A DNA stretch of 64,000 nt from Zopfochytrium polystomum (Eukaryota; Chytridiomycota; Chytridiomycetes; Chytridiales; Chytridiaceae). Below are positions 11,854 through 21,300 of the stretch, piece by piece (position 1 is the stretch's first letter; the number at the start of each line of letters is the position of its first letter). The stretch spans positions 344,043-408,042 of the forward strand of contig JAIVFJ010000037.1 of the NCBI GenBank assembly GCA_025765615.1. The letters run 5' to 3'. A program made the translations under genes and the position numbers. The notes under the pieces were generated by a model. That model was not told the origin of the DNA. It made no database searches and saw only the letters and a list, made by a program, of their open reading frames with translations.

Positions 11854-14439
11854 ATGGCATCCACCCCCGCCACCACCACCACCTTCACCGCGACTCTCGC
11901 CGCCGCCGCCGTTTCTGCGACCGGATCGGCTGTCGCCTCAATCCTCGGCACCGCCGCCCTCGCCGTCACCGCCACCCTCGCCTCTGTCCGCGGCCTCATC
12001 TTCTCCTCCCACTACCACTACTCTGTCGACCGGGCGCCTCCAAAGCCGGGTGTCGACTGCCCGCGCGCACCTGAAACCGCCCTGCTCATTGTGAAAACCC
12101 AGGGCAATGCCATGCTGCCGGCGTCCTGCTGCGTGTGCATGCGGCTCGGGGACAGAGCTGCGCGAGCTGTGAGGGACTTTGTTGCGGCCGCGGCGGCGGC
12201 AGCAGCACTAGGTGGTCCGAGTGCGGGTGGAGGCAGAAGGGGAGGTGGCGGCGATGGAGTGGGTGGCGTCGACGCGGACACACACATGAACGCGCCCCGC
12301 AAAGCAATGCTGGACGGTCCTCCTCCAGCGGCGCCGGCGGCACCAGACTTTACCCTACCTATAACCATCGAGTTCCCAAACAACAACTTTAGCGACGTGG
12401 GTGCGAGCCTCATAGCGGGCGCCGTCGCGCAGGACACTGAACTCGACAGCCTGACGCTATGCGTCAGCACCATGGGCGCCGTCGGCCTCGAAGCCGTCGC
12501 AAACGCCGCCCGTGGCCACCCGTCCCTCACCAAGCTGGCTCTGCTGGGCCTGCGCCGCGACGCGCACCCCTCACTCCGCCCGGTCGCCGATACGTTGCTG
12601 GACGCCCGCTCGGACGCCAAGCTCGCGTCGCTGTGCTTGAGCTGCGACGGCGCCCTGCCCGACGATTGGGACGCGCTCTGCGCCGCGATAAAGGCGTCGG
12701 CCTCTGTCCGCTTCCTGTCGTTCACCTCCGACGAATTCGGACCGGCCCACGCCGCAACCCTCGCGCCCGCTCTGCACGCGCTGACTACCCTGTCGCTTGG
12801 CATTCCCCGCGACGACGTGGAAACGGCGGTGCGGCTTGCGATCGGCGTGGCTGCTGCGCGAGCTCTGCGGCATCTCGAGATCACGCACTGCCGAGTGCCC
12901 GTCAGAGACAAGGGCGCGTTTCGGAGACCCGTTGCGGTGGTGCTGAAGGCGCTCGCGAACCACCTGGCGGTGGAGAGCATCGTGTTTTCGAGCATGAGGC
13001 CGCGCCAGGGCGTCAAGTCGTTGGTAGACCCTGAAGAAGACGACAACGACGACGACGACGGCGGTGACGACCAGAGCTGCGCCGGCGTCGGCGGAAGTGC
13101 TCTGGGACGCGCAATAGAGGCTATGTTGTCTTATCCGGCATCCCGCCTGCGGGTCCTGAAGGTGGACGTTCCGTTCACAGCGGCCGACGCGCGCAGGATG
13201 ACGGCCGGCCTCGCGCGCAACCAGACGCTGCAGGAGCTGTTTATGGAAGACTCGGCTATGCCACCGAGCGCCGCGGCGCCGCTGGCGTCTGCGATACAGA
13301 CGCATCCGACCCTGCAAGTCATTGCCGTCCCCAACAACGCATTCGACCACGCCGGAGTCGTCGCAATCGTCCGCGCCGCCGCCCTTGCCACCGCCGACCC
13401 CAACTTGCGGCACGCGTCCTCCCTCCCGTCCTCATTGCTACTATACCACCCTCCCGTCACCTGCCTGCACACAATCGACATCCGCCCGGCGTCGTACGAG
13501 GCAAGAAACGCCTCCGCGTTGGTCGACTGCGTCGTCGCCGTCGCGAATCTCATCCCGCGCCTCCGCCTGCGGTCCCTCCACTTCCTCCCCGTCCGCGCAA
13601 CAGCACCCGACTCCATCGCCATCCACTCGCGCCTCCCGATCCCCGCACGCGCGCTCGATAACATGTACACCGGCGTCGCCGCTGAGGGGTACTGGCTGCA
13701 CGAGTCTGACCTCTTTGACTGGTTCCCGCCGGATACCCCTCGCGCCAGGTGCCTGTTTGACCTCGCCGTCGTCCGCGCGCACCCGCAGTTGCGGTGGACA
13801 CGCTACGACGACGACGACGACGACGATGACGGCAGCGGTAGCGGCGACGAAGGCGACGGCGACGACGACGCGGACGCGGAATACGTCGGCGGCGGGCGAA
13901 GAAGAAGCAGCCCCCGCCTGCGCCTGCCGCCGGCACCGCCGCCGCTCGCCCCGCCAACCTACTACACCCACCCAACCACCCAACGCCGCGCCCTCTGCGC
14001 CGCCGTCGCCCGCCGCCGCGCCGCAGCCTGTCGAACAATCCTCCGCACAGGCCGCCTGCTCTCCTGGCTGGCCGCTGCCCGCCGCATCCCGGCCCCGCTC
14101 GCCCGCACCTTCCTAGAGGCCGTCGCCGCGTCCGCGGTCGCTGACTCGCGCGAAGATGAAGACCGAGACGGGGTGGTGGGCTTCCTGTGCGGCGACGCGA
14201 TGCTGCCGATGCACGTGTGCAGGGTGGTGGTCAAGGCTGTGTTGGAGCGCGACGCGATTGGGAGGATTGCGCCGCCGGCGGTCGGCGGGGAGGCGGCGTC
14301 GCGACGACGGGGTGGTGTTGCGGGAAGGAGGGCGTGGGTGAGGAGGTTTGATGATGCGGCGTTTTATGGGGCGTGTGTTGCGTACTTGAGGGACGCGGAA
14401 GCGCGCAATGCGGCGGCCGCGGTGGTGGTCGTGGAGTGA
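11854..14439 (+). CDS. Leucine-rich (RNI-like) repeat protein, paralogue 1
   Basis: A single 861-aa open frame without introns. The N-terminal 60 residues are Ala/Thr-rich and hydrophobic, perhaps a signal or anchor. From about residue 170 there are irregular helix-strand repeats of the ribonuclease-inhibitor type: FPNNNFSDVGASLIAGAV, LDSLTLCVSTMGAVGLEAV, LTKLALLG, QELFMEDSAMPP, LQVIAVPNNAFDHAGVV. An acidic loop (EEDDNDDDDGGDD) sits mid-repeat and a second Asp-rich stretch is followed by an Arg/Ala-rich C-terminus. RNI-like repeats bind protein ligands; no catalytic domain is seen and the partner is unknown. A paralogue with the same layout lies at 24.2-26.9 kb in the same orientation. Codon use is strongly GC-biased. 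I do not recognise an orthologue with a known function. Confidence 0.75.
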   Translation: MASTPATTTTFTATLAAAAVSATGSAVASILGTAALAVTATLASVRGLIFSSHYHYSVDRAPPKPGVDCPRAPETALLIVKTQGNAMLPASCCVCMRLGDRAARAVRDFVAAAAAAAALGGPSAGGGRRGGGGDGVGGVDADTHMNAPRKAMLDGPPPAAPAAPDFTLPITIEFPNNNFSDVGASLIAGAVAQDTELDSLTLCVSTMGAVGLEAVANAARGHPSLTKLALLGLRRDAHPSLRPVADTLLDARSDAKLASLCLSCDGALPDDWDALCAAIKASASVRFLSFTSDEFGPAHAATLAPALHALTTLSLGIPRDDVETAVRLAIGVAAARALRHLEITHCRVPVRDKGAFRRPVAVVLKALANHLAVESIVFSSMRPRQGVKSLVDPEEDDNDDDDGGDDQSCAGVGGSALGRAIEAMLSYPASRLRVLKVDVPFTAADARRMTAGLARNQTLQELFMEDSAMPPSAAAPLASAIQTHPTLQVIAVPNNAFDHAGVVAIVRAAALATADPNLRHASSLPSSLLLYHPPVTCLHTIDIRPASYEARNASALVDCVVAVANLIPRLRLRSLHFLPVRATAPDSIAIHSRLPIPARALDNMYTGVAAEGYWLHESDLFDWFPPDTPRARCLFDLAVVRAHPQLRWTRYDDDDDDDDGSGSGDEGDGDDDADAEYVGGGRRRSSPRLRLPPAPPPLAPPTYYTHPTTQRRALCAAVARRRAAACRTILRTGRLLSWLAAARRIPAPLARTFLEAVAASAVADSREDEDRDGVVGFLCGDAMLPMHVCRVVVKAVLERDAIGRIAPPAVGGEAASRRRGGVAGRRAWVRRFDDAAFYGACVAYLRDAEARNAAAAVVVVE

Positions 14440-15291
14440 GAATTGACGGTAGCGGCTACTTTTTTCTTTCGTTCGTGGTCTCTAACATTTCATGTCCTTC
14501 TCTCTTATCCCTCCTCGTCACTCCTTTCTTCTTTTTCTCCCATCCTTTCTCCACATCCTCCATTAGTTTCCTTTCCAACCCCCTTCATACCCCTTATCCG
14601 ATAGTTTTTCTGTTTCGATCTCTTCTGCAAGCGGGCGGGTGTCGGTTTCCGGTTATATTTGGTCTCTCGCCTCTCATTTATTGAGAACCAACTGCCTCTC
14701 TCTCTCTCTCCTATCGCCCCTAAGGGTGAACTTCTTCTGATTCTGTCATCACACGGCTCGCTTATAATCATCTTTTACAAGGAAGTTGAAGCTTTCCCCA
14801 AAGCTCTCAGTCGTTTTCCGTACCCTCCTTTGGTCTGGCGGAACCCCACGCCCCCACCCAATCCGACCCCCCAAAGAAATCGGCCTCGTTATCAGCAGTG
14901 GATGACCCCCCTCCTCCCCCAAAGACCCTTTTGTTCTTTCTTCTTGAATGTCGTCCCCGCCCTCTACCGTCAAACTTTCCTCATTCTTCATGAGTGTGTT
15001 TTCTTCGACCTTGTCCCACCCACGTCCTCTTCGGTCAGCCCTTTTTGTCGCCCACCTTGAACTTCGTGGAGGACGGTTGGGGCAACTAAAGGTCCCGATT
15101 CATACACACCCACGCACCCTCACGTTGGCTTGAAATAGTATTCTTTGCACGGGGAAGCGCTCAAGGGGTTGCTTACTTCTGGAGGAGAGCGATGCCGCTG
15201 GAAGTAGGTTGATTTGTGTTTGGTCTGCGGGAGTGCACTTTTGATAAATTGCGGTTCCTCTGAAAAAACGTCGGGCGGAAAAACAACGAAC
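14440..15291. other. Region 3' of LRR paralogue 1, no gene seen
   Basis: Pyrimidine-rich sequence with no domain-bearing frame. It separates LRR paralogue 1 from the convergent decayed coiled-coil gene. Confidence 0.45.
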
Positions 15292-16250
15292 TTAATCGCG
15301 ACGTAAGTTATATACCACCTTATCATTCCCGGCTTCCACACCATCAATGACTGTTCCTGTGTCCTCGGCGAAGCGTTGCATGAGTTTTCCGAGTTTGGTG
15401 TCCGCAAACAAATCGGGATCGACGACACTCAACTCAGGGCTGTCGACTCGCGCTCTTGAGTCTGGGTTGGTGGTGACTTTTTCGTCGCAGATGCAACTCG
15501 AACCGTACGCGACCAGGGAGCTTTCGGGAAAAAAGCATTCCACGCCCAAATCAACATGTCGCTTGCAAAGAAATCCGTCACATCTCCATGTCTGCAGATT
15601 TGCGCAACTCTCAAGTCCTCGGCGGCCATCCTCAATTCCGGCCTTAATTTGGGGTTTTTGTGCCGGAGCCCGTGTGGTCGGTGTAGTCAAAGAAAAGCCA
15701 GCGTTTGCCCTGTCGCCAGCGTCGAGCGTGGTGGTGGGCAGCTGGGTGGGGCCGTGCGAAGACACGGAGCCGCCAATGGTGGCCGCCACGATTCGAATGT
15801 GCCGCGTGAGGGCTGCTCAAGCTGCTGCTGCTGCTCCGGGTGTTGTTGCTCCCGCTGAGTAGGCTGCTGCGCCGCCGTTTGGATGGTGGCGGCGGCGCCG
15901 AGAAGCTGGAGGGTGGGGCCGTTGGGTTGTGGGCGTCGCCGTCGCCCACGTTGGCCATGGCGGTAGCGCACTCGCTTTGCAGCTGCGCGACGCGCTCTGC
16001 GCCTTCCTTGATGGGCGGCATCGCGCTCGAGCTTCAACTTCGCGATGCGCCCGCCGAGGTCTTCCACGCTCTGCGGGGTGGGAGCAGCGGCCTCGTCGGC
16101 GGCGGCGGGAGCGGGAGCGGAGGCTGCGTGACCTTTGTCGGCTCGCTTCTGCAGGCTCGCGAGAGCCTTGCGCAGCGGTCAAAGAAAGTCTGGCGCCCCA
16201 CCGTCTTATTACACAGCAGGGACAATGGACCACGCGTACGTCAGGCAAAC
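15292..16250 (-). pseudogene. Decayed coiled-coil gene, copy 1
   Basis: Protein-like segments follow one another on the minus strand but change frame. From right to left they are LRKALASLQKRADKGHAA, TPQSVEDLGGRIAKLKLERD, EGAERVAQLQSECATAMANV (all heptad-like), a Ser/Pro-rich linker, QGKRWLFFDYTDH, MAAEDLRVAQICRHGDVTDF, DMLIWAWNAFFPKAPW and DPDLFADTKLGKLMQRFAED. At least three frame changes occur between about 16010 and 15440, with no plausible introns at those points. The first coiled-coil block matches copy 2 at 18.0-18.2 kb (SLRQALTSLQHRVDDGHAA). The family and function are not recognised. This could be a live gene with assembly errors, but the number of shifts favours decay. Confidence 0.45.
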
Positions 16251-16271
16251 TCCTCTGAAAGCAGAAGTTGA

Positions 16272-16900
16272 AAGCCTTCTCCAGCGACGGTCAAAGTTCT
16301 CAATGGCGCAAAACGTTCTTCGCCGCAGCAAGCGAGCCTAAAAACGTCGAAAGTCGAGAGACAGCTCGCGCACAAAAACATTTGTGATGACACTACAGTA
16401 ATATCCTAAAACTCTGAAACTTTGTGGGGCCCGGATCTCTGCCGTCCCAGCTCTGCTGTTGTGTGTGTGTGTGTGTGTGCGTGTGCGTGCAGGCCCGTTG
16501 CGGACCGACGCGAGGTTGGTAAGGCTGTGGAGATGCAGTGGAAACCCTTTTGTATTTCTTTTGTACTCATGTATTTTCAAAGTTCAAGTATCACAACAGC
16601 CAAACAACGAAACATGGACGGGGGCTGACGTTTTTTCGCTTGGGTGACTAAAGATTTTGGCGGAATGGGGCCCTCTAGAGAATAATGTCTGCATCTCTTG
16701 ATGCTTGTTGTTTGAACGTAATTGTAAACTGTACTCAGGGTCAACCCCCCGTCTTCGATGTCGGGCGACTATTCGTCCCTCGTCATTGAAAGCGACAACT
16801 TCGGAAGCGGACAGAGGAGCGTGCGCGGAGACCCCAAACGTCTTGTCGTCTTTTTATTATTTTTTTTTCCTTGTCGCGTGAACCTTCTCACCTTGCTGAG
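16272..16900. other. Intergenic region with a (GT)n tract, no gene seen
   Basis: A short GT/GC dinucleotide tract lies at about 16459-16490. The rest is unremarkable, with a poly-T run at about 16856-16871. Confidence 0.4.
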
Positions 16901-16949
16901 TTCAAATCTACTATAAGCTCAGAAATCGCTCAAACGGCCCCAAAGTTCG

Positions 16950-17520
16950 ACATTTACGCATCAGGTTCTCCACCCGGCGATGCTTCAGGAGCTGGAAAAC
17001 GCCTTTGCCAATGCGTGCGTTCTGGAAGATCGGGTAGACAATGCACGGCGCCCGTTCACGATTCTGCTCGTCGATTAAATGTACTCGGAGGTTGTGGACC
17101 ACCTGAAGAAGCGGGTGTCCTGGATGCTGGTGTTTTCACCCTGCAGACCTCCCTTTCCACAATTTTTTTTTGGTCGTTGCCCAAACGGGCCTTAATTACT
17201 AATATGGGTGATATACAGACAGTCGCTGTTGGGTCATACCTCGGTTTCGCGACTCGCTTGATACAGCTAGCCAAGTACAGAGAAGACCTAGGAGAGCCGC
17301 CGGTGCGATCGCGTTGGTTCAGCAAGAAGGCGACGCTCGGACTAGCTCCCCCAATGAGTCACTCTTGAACGACATCGATTTCATCTGCGAAAGGTTCCCG
17401 TCAAAGACCGGCAAGGCTATTGCGGAACTGAACCTGCAGCTTGCTCTGCAGCAGCTTGGTTCGTCGTCAGGTGGCCCCCCGCCGTCTTGGCTCGCCTCAC
17501 AGTGGTCACGCTCATGACGT
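16950..17520 (+). pseudogene. Plus-strand coding fragments, family unknown
   Basis: One frame reads HPAMLQELENAFANACVLED then RVDNARRPFTILLVD, an in-frame TAA at about 17075, and MYSEVVDHLKKRVSWMLVF. After a T-rich stretch ending in an acceptor-like ATACAG at 17219, another frame reads ESLLNDIDFICERFPSKTG and KAIAELNLQLALQQLG. These look like helical protein but are broken by a stop and cannot be fully joined. The function is unknown. A minus-strand frame overlaps the last 100 bases. Confidence 0.3.
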
Positions 17521-17760
17521 GACGGGTTGAGCGATCGTCGGGCATCGCGATCGTTGTACTCTCCCAACCCTCATAAGCGTTGCGGATCTGAATAACCCCA
17601 TCGCTGCCAAGTGACCAGATATGATTGTTTCCGTGATCCCACTTGAAGAAAAATGTGAACGGGTTGATAAACACAGCGTTCACGTTCTCGCGGGCAACCG
17701 TGCCGTCCAATCTGACCTCTAAATTCGACTCGATCATTATATCAGTGTACCGGGCCACTT
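17417..17760 (-). pseudogene. Minus-strand open fragment, family unknown
   Basis: An open frame of about 113 codons with balanced composition: MIESNLEVRLDGTVAREN, VNAVFINPFTFFFKWDHG, NNHIWSLGSDGVIQIRNA, YEGWESTTIAMPDDRSTR. It begins at an acceptor-like TTTAAG rather than an ATG. It lies downstream of the split coiled-coil copy 2 on the same strand and could be one of its former exons, although the splice phases I tried do not match. Confidence 0.3.
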
Positions 17761-17999
17761 AAAAAGGGTGAAATGTGCGATCCATCGCAAGCTGGTGAGG
17801 AAGGGAAAGAAGCAAATTGGTACTTTTGCCTATTTTTTAACTGTGCATAACTTTATACGGACTTGCCTCTGCAGTGTACCGGAGGTGCGCCTCTGCTAAT
17901 TTCAACTGACGTTTCAGCGTGGCGTGGTCATCATTCTATTACGTAGGGAAGGGGGGCCGGGGGGGAGCGGAACTGAGCGGTCGGAGCCGAAAGGCATGT

Positions 18000-18145
18000 C
18001 CAGCTCACAACCTCACCTCCCGATTCGTACTTGACTGTTCCATGCTCTGTGGGGTGGGATCAGCGGCTTCGGCGGCGGCGGCTGCGTGGCCGTCGTCGAC
18101 TCGGTGCTGCAGGCTTGTGAGAGCCTGGCGCAGCGAGGCGCTCTC
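18000..18145 (-). pseudogene. Coiled-coil gene copy 2, downstream half, cut off by the copia insertion
   Basis: It reads SASLRQALTSLQHRVDDG, then an Ala-rich stretch, then DPTPQSMEQSSTNREV up to a possible GTGAGG donor near 18012. It is the counterpart of copy 1 (LRKALASLQKRADKGHAA...TPQSVEDL). The other half is at 23647-23828. Removing the retrotransposon and one copy of its 5-bp target duplication joins the two halves in the same reading frame. Confidence 0.55.
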
Positions 18146-18394
18146 TGTTGAGGGCGATCTAGGCGCCCTGCACAGTGATTGGGGATGAAGAAGTTCCCAT
18201 ATATTGTAAGGATGTGCTTGGGAAGGTGCAACACGATCAAGGCATACCTGCACAGTGATTGGGGATGAAGAAGTTCCCATGATCACTGAATGTAAACAAG
18301 AACTGATTATAAAGGACCTCGGAGAATAGGGAGAAAAAGAAGAAGTAGAAGGAAATTGGCAAAAGAAGGGGCTGTGCATTATTTCTTCTCAACA
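18146..18394 (-). repeat. 3' LTR of the copia element
   Basis: TGTTGAG...CTCAACA ends. It contains a 34-bp direct repeat (18167-18200 and 18247-18280, period 80) and a TATA-like motif near 18308-18314 on the sense strand. The polyprotein stop codon falls just inside this LTR, at 18379. Confidence 0.95.
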
Positions 18395-21300
18395 TTCCCA
18401 TCCACAGGTCCCTTCTTGAGCCCCATGAACGGGACAAGTGTTTGGAACCGGGCAACAGGAAGGGGCTTTGTCAGAATGTCTGCTATCATGTTTTCGCCAG
18501 CAACGTGCGCAACATCTAGAGTTTTGGCAGTGACGTGTTCTCGAATGAAATGGTGGCGGATATCGATGTGTTTAATCTGATCAGTCATCTTTTGGCTTTT
18601 GGCGACGGAAATGCAACTTGTGTTGTCCTCAAAAATGATGGAAGGGTTTGCTTGAGGGTGACCGAGATCAGAGAGAAGCTGGCGAAGCCAGACTACTTCC
18701 TGTGCAGTCGAGGCCAACGCCATGTATTCTGCTTCGAGAGTCGACAATGCAACGGTTTTCTGAACCTGACTCTTCCATGAAACAGCCGCTCCAGCAATTG
18801 TCGTTATGTACCCAGTGGTGGAACGACGATCGCGACGGGTACCACCGAAATCAGCATCGGAGTAGTTGATGAGCTTGCGGCCGTCGAGTTCGTCAAGTGC
18901 TGGGCCATTATATTCCGTTCGCCCAAAAGCGCTGAGGGTGGACTGACCAGCAGTGTAGACAAGACCAAGTTGAGACGTGCCCTTGAGATATCGAAGGACG
19001 CGCTTGGCTGCAGACCAGTCGTGCAAGGTTGGGGACTGAAGTTGACGACAGAGGCGTCCAACTGCCATGGCTATGTCTGGACGCGTGGCGAGTGAAATGT
19101 ACAGAAGGCAACCAACCAGTGCATCGTAAGGTTCAGAGGTGACAGGGATGGTAGCAGCGGGGTCAGGTCGTTCAGCAAGGTACGAGGGTGTCATTGGAGA
19201 GCCAACAGGGCGGCAAGACGACATGCCAAAGCGGGAGAGGACAGCATTGATGTAGCCAGATTGATGGATTGTGATGGAGGATGAACCCTGTGCAACCTCC
19301 ATCCCAATGCAGTAGCGAAGTTCGCCGAGGTCTTTCATGCGGAAGCGACGGTGGAGGGCATCCTTGACAGAGGTGATGGTCTGATCATCGGAGCCGGCAA
19401 TGATCAGGTCGTCAACATAGACAGTGATGTATGCTGTTGAGGAAGGAGTTGAATGGACGTAGACACATGGATCAGCGGCGCTGACAACAAAGCCGGCAGA
19501 TAGAAGATACGCGTCAAGGGTCTTGTTCCAGAGGTGCGGAGCCTGTTTAAGGCCGTACAGGGCGCGTTTGAGACGAAGAACATGCCCAGGACGACCTGGG
19601 TCGACGTGGCCCTCAGGCTGCTCGATGTATATTGCGCGGTCAATGGGGGCGTAGAGGAAGGCAGTCGTGACGTCCATCTGATGCACCATCATGCCAGCTT
19701 GGGCAGCAAGAGCAAGAACTGTGCGGACACTGGAGAGCTTGGCGGTTGGGGCATATGTCTCATCAAAGTGGACTCCTGCAATCTGAGTGAAGCCTTTGGC
19801 GACAAAGCGCGATTTAAAGCGGAGAGGGTTACCATTGGCGTCTGTCTTGATGCGAAATACCCAGCGAGATGGTAGGACAAGAACGTCAGCAGGCCGCGAC
19901 ACCAAATCCCAGACTTCGTTCTCTGCGCAGGAAGAGAGCTCCTCATCACGAGAGCGACGCCACTGGAGAGCCTCAGGAGACCGCTCACACTCAGCCGCAG
20001 TGTTGGGGGTGGCAAACTGAAGGGGAACGGGGGCGCTGACAACGCGGACAGAGTCGCGATAGCGAGTGGGTACTCCAGCGGCACGAGGAGGATTCCGACG
20101 AGGGGGAACAGGGGGAAGCGGAGCGGCAGCAGGCGGTTGGTGTACGGAGGGGCGCAGAGAGGGAGCGAGAGGAGGGGAGCGCGTGAGAATGGGAGGATGC
20201 GGAAGCAAAGGATGGGGTGGAAGGAGGGGGCGGTGAGCGGGGGTGGGAGTAGAAGGAATTGCAAGAGGAAGGGAAGTCGGGAGAAAGGGGGGATTTGGAA
20301 GGAAGTAGGAGGAAGGTGGCAGGGTGAGCAGGTCGAGAAATGGATTGGTAGCTTCGGTGGGAATGGGGATGGAGGTAGGGGAGATGGAAGATGGCACGGC
20401 TAGGACAGGGTGAGGCGGAGTAGGGGCGAGAGACATGGGAGGTGTGGAGGGAGCGGGAGGCGGGGGAGGAAGAGAATCGTTGTCGTCAAGCAAGAGGGGT
20501 GATGTCATGGAACCAGGATGGGAAGGCGGAGCGGAAGGAGGGGCCGAAGGCAACTCGTTGGAGAAAAGAGCCTGCAGCTCATCCACCAACGGTGGTGAGA
20601 GACGAGAGTCGTGAAGATCAAAGACGTCGTCCCAAAAAACCACATTTCTGGAGATGATGGTGCGACCGGCGGTATCCCGTAGCCGGTAGGCCTTGGAGTG
20701 CTCATCATAGCCAATGAGCCGACATTTGACAGCCTTTGGGTGGAGCTTGGATGCACGGTCGTCACGGGGCACCACAGCAAAGGCGACACAGCCCCAGGGA
20801 TGGAGAAAGGAGATGTCAGTGGGACGACCAGTGAGCCTTTCGAGAGGGGACTTTCCGTCCGAGTCTGGCAGACGATTGTGGAGATAGATTGCTGTGAGGA
20901 ACGCATCGCCCCAGAAAGCGAGAGGGGCACGAGCGTGATGGAGCATGGAGAGGGCACGTTCAGCAAGTGTGCGATTCATGCGCTCGGCCACGCCATTTTG
21001 GCCATGCGAGGAGGCCCCAGGGGCCGCCAGCTGATGAACGACGCCGGAGGATTGAAGAAACGATGTAACGACACCGCCCATGTACTCACTGCCGCGGTCA
21101 GATCGAAAAATAAGCAAACGACGAGAGGTAAGGTTGCTGAGATAGGATGTGAACGACTGCAGGAGTGGAAGTGTTGTCGAAGAGGAGAGTGCCTTGCGAA
21201 GATGACCGGAAACAAAGTTGGTGGCATCATCAATAAAGAGTGTGACAGAGGTAGAGCCCCCAAAAGTCGGCTGCTTGCAAACGAAAGAGTCCGAGTGGAC

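Noticed and set aside
12018..13413. Long minus-strand frames opposite LRR paralogue 1
   Set aside because: Shadow frames of a GC-rich gene. The plus frame carries the paralogous protein.
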